Of a DNA stretch of 37,860 nt, positions 33,541 to 37,860 are shown in pieces. Every line of letters starts with the position of its first letter. The stretch's first letter is position 1. The notes beneath the pieces were generated by a model. That model worked only from the letters and a program-made list of their open reading frames with translations, was not told the origin of the DNA and ran no database searches. Location: assembly GCA_045598325.1 (NCBI GenBank), contig JAZLLT010000066.1:1-37860 (forward strand). The letters are read 5' to 3'. The position numbers and the translations under genes were made by a program. The DNA comes from RUG14130 sp045598325 (GTDB taxonomy: Bacteria; Bacillota; Clostridia; Christensenellales; Aristaeellaceae).

Positions 33541-33583
33541 AATGCCCGTCGGAAAGGATCATTCATCCCGTCCGGCGGGCATT
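33541..33583. terminator. Long hairpin terminator between convergent units
   Basis: An 8-bp AATGCCCG/CGGGCATT stem continues after a T-G pair into CGGA/TCCG and an inner GGAT/ATCC stem. It lies between the DUF3788 gene and the convergent nucleoside hydrolase. Confidence 0.7.
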
Positions 33584-33603
33584 CCGATTTGCGTAACCTC
33601 CGA

Positions 33604-34509
33604 TTATTTGGTGAGTTTATAAATGAGTTCCGCCATCAGCGCGTCTCTGTCGATTCTCCAGATGTAGCACATGCTTTTGCGGCGGAAATCGTAGGAATAA
33701 CGATGATCGTACTCGGGGATGGGTCTCGGGATCATGCGTCCCTCCATGAAGCGGTCATTGTCGTTGAGCAGCCACGCGGCAGCTGTCACATCCCAGATGA
33801 CGCGGGTCCACGGCTTGCCCACGGCGTAGGAGTTTGCTTCCTTGATGGTCTCCCCCGCAAGGTGATCGCAGAGGGCGTTTTTACCGATGAACCAGTAGTT
33901 GAGTTCGGGCTCGGATACCGTGAAGTGATCCACCACGCCCCTGCAGGGCAGTTGGACAAGCGCCGCGTCCGAATCATAGACCACGCGCGCCGCCGCCACA
34001 TCCTGCTCCATGTTGAATTCTTTGGTGTCGGGCCATTCGAGAGCATTTCCGCCGAGCCACACGATAACGAGGTTCTTCGCGATCTCCGGCTTCAGAAGGA
34101 TGGCGGACGCCACATTGGTGATGGCGCCGATGGTGACCACATACAGCGGTTTTTCGGGGCTGTAAGCCTCGGCACGATCGGCAAGATCGCGGGCGGCGGG
34201 CGAATCTACTGCTTCCGCTTCGGAGGGCAGGTACCTGCGGGAACCTTCAAAAGCAGCAGGCAGCAGGTCTTCCCTGCCGGCGAGCTTGAGCAGCGTTCTG
34301 ATTTCGGTTAGGCTCTTCATCATGCCGTCCTCGGGACCCGTGGAGCGGTAATTATGGAACGGCGCGGCATAGATTGCCTTCAGATTGATCCGTTCCGGAC
34401 TTTTGAGCATCAGCGACAGCGCGAACTGGTCGTCGATCTCGTTGTAAGCATCCGTGTCCAATACGGCGTCGATGACGCCCGCGGGCACAAGATATCTCTT
34501 CTCTTCCAT
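33604..34509 (-). CDS. Nucleoside hydrolase-family protein
   Basis: 301 aa, typical length. The N-terminal calcium-site motif is the DTDAYNEIDDQFAL variant (Asp18, Asp20, Glu24, Asp26, Asp27) of the family's DxDxxxDD. Further family parts: PLYVVTIGAITNVASAILLK, IVWLGGNALEWPDTKEFNME (Asn/Glu ribose contacts) and GKPWTRVIWDVTAAAWLL with the second calcium Asp. These enzymes cleave the N-glycosidic bond of ribonucleosides for base salvage; the base preference is not visible. The start is the ATG at 34509 with AGGAGG 7 nt upstream; a longer in-frame start crosses a promoter and terminator. Confidence 0.88.
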   Translation of the reverse strand: MEEKRYLVPAGVIDAVLDTDAYNEIDDQFALSLMLKSPERINLKAIYAAPFHNYRSTGPEDGMMKSLTEIRTLLKLAGREDLLPAAFEGSRRYLPSEAEAVDSPAARDLADRAEAYSPEKPLYVVTIGAITNVASAILLKPEIAKNLVIVWLGGNALEWPDTKEFNMEQDVAAARVVYDSDAALVQLPCRGVVDHFTVSEPELNYWFIGKNALCDHLAGETIKEANSYAVGKPWTRVIWDVTAAAWLLNDNDRFMEGRMIPRPIPEYDHRYSYDFRRKSMCYIWRIDRDALMAELIYKLTK

Positions 34510-34536
34510 GGCCGTACCTCCTGCGTTTCTGTGAGC

Positions 34537-34565
34537 ATTATACCATGGAGGCGCCGTTTTGTCCA
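34537..34565 (-). promoter_or_regulatory. Promoter of the nucleoside hydrolase gene
   Basis: Minus strand TGGACA (34560-34565), 17-bp spacer, TATAAT (34537-34542), immediately after the aquaporin terminator. Confidence 0.65.
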
Positions 34566-34605
34566 CAAAAATCCCGCCGTGCACAGGCACAGCGGGATTT
34601 TTGTG
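34564..34605 (-). terminator. Terminator of the water-channel gene
   Basis: A perfect 14-bp inverted repeat (34564-34577 and 34592-34605) with an inner GTGC/GCAC stem ends in TTTTTGTG on the minus strand, 7 bp after the aquaporin stop. Confidence 0.85.
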
Positions 34606-34612
34606 TGATATC

Positions 34613-35266
34613 TTACTTGGACAGTCCCTTGTAGGTGAACGCTGCCAGAGCGCCGCCGAACAGGGGAGCCACGATGAAGATCCAAACATTCTTCAGGGCT
34701 TCGCCGCCTGCGAAGATGGCGGGGAACAGGGAGCGGGCGGGGTTCACGGAAGTGCCGGTGAAGTAGATGCCCAGGATGTGGACGAGAGTCAGGGTGAGGC
34801 CGATGACGAGGCCGGCGACGGAGCCGTTCTCGGTCTTGGAGGTCACGCCCAGGATGGCGAGGACGAACACGAAGGTGAGCACGACTTCGACGACCAGAGC
34901 GCCGATGACGGTGGTGCCGTTCAGCAGGCCGTTGGCGCCGTAGCCGCAGTCCTTACCGAAGGCGAGCATCAGGCCGACGCAGCCCAGGCAGGAGCCCGCG
35001 CACTGCGCGATGATGTAGCCGAAGAAATCCTTCACGGACAGGTCGCCGCGGATCAGCATGGCGATGGAGACGGCAGGATTGATGTGGCAGCCGGAGATGT
35101 TGCCGATGGAGTAAGCCATGGCGACGATGACCAGACCGAAAGCGAGGGCGGTGGCGATGTAGCCGCCGAAGTTCTCACAACCGGTGACGATGGCGGTGCC
35201 GCAGGCGAAGAATACCAGCACGAAGGTGCCGATGCATTCGGCGATGTACTTCTTGAAACTGTTCAT
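34613..35266 (-). CDS. aqpZ: AqpZ-type water channel (MIP family)
   Basis: 217 aa with six membrane helices and two half-helices holding the NPA boxes: SGCHINPAVSIAM (63-65) and GTSVNPARSLF (175-177). The selectivity filter residues can be read as Phe43, His163, Thr172 and Arg178, the F-H-T-R set of water-selective AqpZ rather than a glycerol facilitator; the His-Thr-Arg spacing (9 and 6) matches AqpZ. The start is the ATG at 35266 with GAGGT 8 nt upstream; a longer in-frame start reads through the promoter. It lies just left of the displaced gdhA terminator. Confidence 0.9.
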   Translation of the reverse strand: MNSFKKYIAECIGTFVLVFFACGTAIVTGCENFGGYIATALAFGLVIVAMAYSIGNISGCHINPAVSIAMLIRGDLSVKDFFGYIIAQCAGSCLGCVGLMLAFGKDCGYGANGLLNGTTVIGALVVEVVLTFVFVLAILGVTSKTENGSVAGLVIGLTLTLVHILGIYFTGTSVNPARSLFPAIFAGGEALKNVWIFIVAPLFGGALAAFTYKGLSK

Positions 35267-35299
35267 GATGTTACCTCTTTCATTTAAATTTCGGTTTGC

Positions 35300-35305
35300 A
35301 TTATA
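35300..35305 (-). promoter_or_regulatory. Possible -10 element of the aqpZ promoter
   Basis: A perfect TATAAT on the minus strand 34 bp before the ATG. No good -35 lies 16-18 bp upstream, so the promoter is uncertain. Confidence 0.35.
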
Positions 35306-35346
35306 CAAGGTCAAAATGAACTTCACGAGGCGTTTGTATTAAGAAC

Positions 35347-35380
35347 AATAAAAATTCTGCGGGAACGAACCGTTCCCGCA
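35347..35380 (-). terminator. Displaced original gdhA terminator, now downstream of the TIR gene
   Basis: A perfect 10-bp stem (35358-35367 and 35371-35380) with a 3-nt loop is followed on the minus strand by GAATTTTTATT. It lies right after the distal copy of the gdhA 3' end and its in-frame TGA. Confidence 0.85.
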
Positions 35381-35402
35381 CAGAAAAGTAACTTTTTCGA
35401 TC

Positions 35403-35434
35403 AATATGCGACGCCCTGCCAGAGCATGGCTTCG
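35403..35434 (-). repeat. Distal 32-bp direct repeat (copy of the gdhA 3' end)
   Basis: Identical over 32 bp to 36387-36418. It encodes the last ten gdhA codons (EAMLWQGVAY) and the first base of the stop; the next bases complete TGA. It abuts the TIR stop codon with no gap. Confidence 0.95.
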
Positions 35435-36193
35435 TCACTTTTCATTTGATGATAAATTACAAAGATAATCCCATAAATCATTCAAAACATTGACTAATTC
35501 ATCTGTTTGCGTTCCATCAACACCATTTTTCTTGATTTTTTTGATTTCCCGAACATACCTCGCATAATAATCCCGAAGTTGCGAATTTCGAGCGCCGAAA
35601 TTTGTGTTAATTGATAACTCATAGAATATATCGTTAAATTCAAAAATGTAGTCATCGGGTCCGTATCTAGAGATTAATCGCAATAAGGTGCACATTCTAC
35701 TAATCAAATTTTGCTCCTTTTGTGAACTAACATAACTGGTCCTCTGCTTGAAGGCTCTTTCAATACTGCAGCTTACTTCAGACATGCCGCCGGCCAGCAT
35801 GCATGGAATATAGGTAACCCCTCCAAGATCAGATATCAGTTTGACATCATTTATTGTTACAATAAATGTATTTTCTCTTCCTATTGCGCCAAATGCGATA
35901 CCTGTCTCAAATACAACATTATCCCTCGCAACCTTATATTCTCTACCTCTAGAAGTCAAAGTATCATCGGTATTCCAAATAAAGACACACAAATCGAATG
36001 TAGGTATCTTATTCATTAATGATTCTATTGTTGTACTAGAGGGAGAAAATATATCGTTCCACTTTGTTGGTTTTGCCCATCTCTTCAGCTCCCTATAGAG
36101 ACTATCGAGCAAACCACCTATTTCCCTGCTTGCTTCCCCACTTGCTCCAAGAAATATCGTCGGTTTGTATTCCACTTCATGCCCCTCATTCAT
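35435..36193 (-). CDS. TIR-domain (Cap12/PycTIR-like, PF10137-type) protein, probable defence effector
   Basis: 252 aa. Residues 10-140 form the TIR-like nucleotide-binding domain: PTIFLGASGEASREIGGLLD (first strand and GASGE loop), KWNDIFSPSSTTIESLM, DLCVFIWNTDD, and RDNVVFETGIAFGAIGREN, where Glu96 is the expected NAD-cleaving glutamate. Such domains deplete NAD in CBASS, Pycsar and related anti-phage systems. Residues 140-252 are helical and charged (MCTLLRLISRYGPDDYIFEF, QLRDYYARYVREIKKIKKNG) and unrecognised; they may sense infection. No cyclase or other partner lies nearby. The start is the ATG with GGAGG 8 nt upstream. The gene is AT-rich and its TGA abuts the 32-bp repeat. Confidence 0.83.
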   Translation of the reverse strand: MNEGHEVEYKPTIFLGASGEASREIGGLLDSLYRELKRWAKPTKWNDIFSPSSTTIESLMNKIPTFDLCVFIWNTDDTLTSRGREYKVARDNVVFETGIAFGAIGRENTFIVTINDVKLISDLGGVTYIPCMLAGGMSEVSCSIERAFKQRTSYVSSQKEQNLISRMCTLLRLISRYGPDDYIFEFNDIFYELSINTNFGARNSQLRDYYARYVREIKKIKKNGVDGTQTDELVNVLNDLWDYLCNLSSNEK

Positions 36194-36313
36194 AATAAGT
36201 TCCTCCCACATATACACAAACAATCAGGATGAAGCCAATCTAATAATCATTCTATCATAAAAATCATGGAAATAGAATTGGCAATCATACATGTTTTCAA
36301 AATCAACAATGTT

Positions 36314-36363
36314 AAAAAAGTGCAAAGGCTTCTCGCAAAATAACTATGCAAGAGTCTTTGCAC
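36314..36363 (-). terminator. Cassette-borne terminator now serving gdhA
   Basis: A 44-nt imperfect hairpin (36320-36363) with perfect GTGCAAAG/CTTTGCAC ends is followed on the minus strand by TTTTTT. It starts 21 nt after the gdhA stop and stops gdhA transcription before the TIR gene. Confidence 0.8.
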
Positions 36364-36384
36364 AATCAAACATATTGCCTACAC

Positions 36385-37734
36385 TTAATATGCGACGCCC
36401 TGCCAGAGCATGGCTTCGGCGACCTTCAGGAAGCCGGCGATGTTGGCGCCTGCGACCAGGTTGCCTTCGCAGCCGTAATCCTTGGCGGCCTTGGCGGCAT
36501 TGGCGTAAATGGACTTCATGATGCCGTGGAGTTTCTCGTCCACTTCTTCGAAGGTCCAGCTCATGCGGATGGAATTCTGGGTCATCTCCAGGCCGCTGGT
36601 GGCGACGCCGCCGGCGTTGGCGGCCTTGGCGGGTCCGAACAGGACGCCCGCGTTCTGGAACGCCGCGATGGCTTCGGGCGTGGAGGGCATGTTGGCGCCT
36701 TCGCACACGCACATGACACCGTTGGCGATCAGCGCCTTCGCGCCTTCCTCATCCAGTTCGTTCTGGGTGGCGCAGGGCAGGGCGATGTCGCACTTGACGG
36801 TCCAGATGCCCTTGCAGCCTTCGGTGAAGGTGGCGGAGGGGACGCGGTTGGCGTACTCGACGATGCGGGCGCGCTCCACTTCCTTGACCTGCTTCATGAC
36901 CTTGAGGTCGATGCCGTTGGGATCGTAGACATAGCCCGAGGAGTCGCTCATGGCGACGACCTTCGCGCCGAGGGTCTGCGCCTTCTCGCAGGCGTAGGTG
37001 GCCACATTACCGCTGCCGGAGACGACAACAGTCTTGCCCGCAAAGGAGGTACCCGCGGCCTTCAGCACTTCATCGGTGAAATAGCACAGGCCGTAGCCGG
37101 TCGCCTGGGTGCGGGCGAGGGAGCCGCCGCAGCCGGGCTTCTTGCCGGTCAGAACGCCGGTGAATTCGTTGGCAAGGCGCTTATACTGTCCGAACATATA
37201 ACCGATCTCGCGGGCGCCCACGCCGATGTCGCCGGCAGGCACATCCGTGTCGGGGCCGATGTGGCGGAACAGTTCGGTCATCAGGCTCTGGCAGAAGCGC
37301 ATGATCTCGCCGTCGCTCTTGCCCTTGGGATCGAAGTCCGTGCCGCCCTTGCCGCCGCCCATGGGGAGACCGGTCAGAGAATTCTTGAAGGTCTGCTCAA
37401 AACCCAGGAACTTCATCACGGAGAGGTTCACGCTGGGATGGAAACGCATGCCGCCCTTGTAGGGGCCGATGGCGCTGTTGAACTGCACGCGGTAGGCGCG
37501 GTTGACCTGTACATTGCCGTTGTCGTCTACCCAGGAAACGCGGAACATGATGATGCGCTCGGGCTCGACGATGCGCTCGATGATGCCGGATTCGACAAAA
37601 TCGGGGCGCTTCTCGATGACAGGCTGGAGAGATTCAAGACCTTCCTCCACGGCCTGCAGGAATTCCTTCTGCTCCGGATAGAGCTTCAGAAGGTTTTCGT
37701 AAATGCCGTTTAAATATGTGTTGGTAATCGCCAT
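36385..37734 (-). CDS. gdhA: Glutamate dehydrogenase, hexameric, probably NADP-type
   Basis: 449 aa, standard for the small hexameric class that makes glutamate from 2-oxoglutarate and ammonia. Substrate-site motifs: SAIGPYKGGMRFHPSVNLSV (Lys93) and LPMGGGKGGTDFDPKGKSD (Lys129). Then GDIGVGAREIGYMFGQYKR, the coenzyme loop VVVSGSGNVATYACEKAQTL and PCATQNELDEEGA. The KGKSD and SGSGN patterns are usual in NADP-dependent bacterial enzymes; cofactor choice is inferred. The start is the ATG at 37734 with AAAGGTG 8 nt upstream; a GTG three codons earlier is in frame. Its final ten codons lie in the 32-bp repeat, and its stop (TAA) comes from the inserted cassette. Confidence 0.96.
   Translation of the reverse strand: MAITNTYLNGIYENLLKLYPEQKEFLQAVEEGLESLQPVIEKRPDFVESGIIERIVEPERIIMFRVSWVDDNGNVQVNRAYRVQFNSAIGPYKGGMRFHPSVNLSVMKFLGFEQTFKNSLTGLPMGGGKGGTDFDPKGKSDGEIMRFCQSLMTELFRHIGPDTDVPAGDIGVGAREIGYMFGQYKRLANEFTGVLTGKKPGCGGSLARTQATGYGLCYFTDEVLKAAGTSFAGKTVVVSGSGNVATYACEKAQTLGAKVVAMSDSSGYVYDPNGIDLKVMKQVKEVERARIVEYANRVPSATFTEGCKGIWTVKCDIALPCATQNELDEEGAKALIANGVMCVCEGANMPSTPEAIAAFQNAGVLFGPAKAANAGGVATSGLEMTQNSIRMSWTFEEVDEKLHGIMKSIYANAAKAAKDYGCEGNLVAGANIAGFLKVAEAMLWQGVAY
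36387..36418 (-). repeat. Proximal 32-bp direct repeat (functional gdhA 3' end)
   Basis: Identical over 32 bp to 35403-35434; the flanking base differs on both sides. It is the 3' end of the intact gdhA coding sequence, followed by the new stop TAA. A small GCCA/TGGC dyad with a 5-bp centre lies within it. Confidence 0.95.
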
Positions 37735-37794
37735 AAATGCCACACCTTTCTGTAAATGATTTATAATAATTACTAAAATTCATTTCAGCTAATA

Positions 37795-37823
37795 ATTATA
37801 AAGCAAAAACGAATGTTTTGCAA
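37795..37823 (-). promoter_or_regulatory. gdhA promoter
   Basis: Minus strand TTGCAA (37818-37823), 17-bp spacer, perfect TATAAT (37795-37800), giving a leader of about 55 nt. Confidence 0.75.
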
Positions 37824-37834
37824 GAAAAAATATC

Positions 37835-37860
37835 GGCTCTGTCAAATAATTGGCAGAGCC
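37835..37860 (-). terminator. Terminator of a gene lying to the right of the window
   Basis: An 11-bp stem with one G-U pair (37835-37845 and 37850-37860) and an ATAA loop is followed on the minus strand by GATATTTTTTC. The T run directly precedes the gdhA -35. Confidence 0.7.

Larger units (their letters stand above)
35403..36386 (-). mobile_element. Candidate 984-bp single-gene cassette integrated at the gdhA 3' end
   Basis: One 32-bp repeat copy plus the insert. The insert carries a TIR gene, a hairpin terminator next to gdhA and an AT-rich promoter region, and is clearly more AT-rich than gdhA and aqpZ. The flanking copies of the gdhA tail keep the host protein unchanged while replacing its stop (TGA to TAA) and terminator. 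Integration sites of tyrosine and serine recombinases at gene 3' ends behave this way. No recombinase is encoded, so movement would need help in trans, or the repeats arose by recombination with foreign DNA carrying a gdhA tail. Confidence 0.75.

Noticed and set aside
35403..36418. Reading the 32-bp repeats as a transposon target-site duplication
   Set aside because: Target duplications are usually 2-14 bp, no terminal inverted repeats or transposase are present, and the repeat restores a gene end exactly.
1..37860. CRISPR arrays, tRNA and rRNA genes, insertion sequences with transposase
   Set aside because: No regularly spaced repeats, cloverleaf sequences, rRNA motifs or transposase-like proteins were seen on reading both strands; weak or degenerate cases could be missed by eye.

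Overview
The window looks like a chromosomal segment of a low-to-moderately related gut Clostridia (Bacillota) genome. Strong AGGAGG-type ribosome binding sites, TTGACA-17-TATAAT promoters, an acetyl-type MetA, PadR/DUF1700/DUF4097, SbcCD and many carbohydrate-active enzymes support this. The taxonomy is inference; no rRNA or tRNA gene was seen. Most genes are GC-rich and tightly packed with ATGA overlaps. Two stretches are visibly AT-rich and look acquired: about 11500-14400 (polymorphic toxin locus) and 35435-36386 (a one-gene TIR cassette).

Layout. 1-4137: a truncated amino-acid-type ABC binding protein on the minus strand, then a plus-strand operon of an LRR-NlpC/P60 protein, metA and a CapA-family protein, apparently started from a leaderless promoter. 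4266-9294 (minus): hisS, a membrane protein, an MFS transporter and an ADP-ribosylglycohydrolase-family enzyme. 9485-10648: a FliB/YkgJ-like cysteine-rich protein. 10731-11495: a secreted protein of unknown function. 11608-15462 (minus): a decayed RHS toxin locus with a 5'-truncated RHS core, a frameshift, an in-frame stop, an unrecognised toxin tip, an immunity gene with its own in-frame stop, and an orphan RHS fragment carrying an HNH/EndoVII-type tip next to a CbrC-family immunity gene. 15502-16398: a GH43-like enzyme. 16623-18347: PadR-DUF1700-DUF4097 operon with a palindromic operator in its promoter. 18436-23952: sbcD, sbcC and a DUF4838 protein.

24006-29566 (minus): VOC protein, lipase-like hydrolase, DUF3899-like protein, then an amylase - sialidase - frameshifted chloramphenicol-acetyltransferase-like - NUDIX operon. 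Back to back with it, sharing a -35 region, is a plus-strand operon (29667-33525) of two small membrane proteins, a secreted GH53 galactanase with a C-terminal carbohydrate-binding module, an HhH-like protein and a DUF3788 gene interrupted by a TGA at a conserved Trp position. 33604-37734 (minus): nucleoside hydrolase, AqpZ-type water channel, TIR-domain gene and gdhA.

The most interesting structure is at 35403-36418. A TIR-domain gene lies between two perfect 32-bp direct repeats of the last ten codons of gdhA. The original gdhA stop (TGA) and terminator are displaced to the far side of the TIR gene. The insert supplies gdhA with a new stop (TAA) and a new hairpin terminator. This is the geometry of site-specific integration at a gene's 3' end, but the insert is under 1 kb and encodes no recombinase: a candidate minimal single-gene defence cassette. 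Five separate gene-inactivating lesions elsewhere in the window suggest ongoing decay or assembly error.
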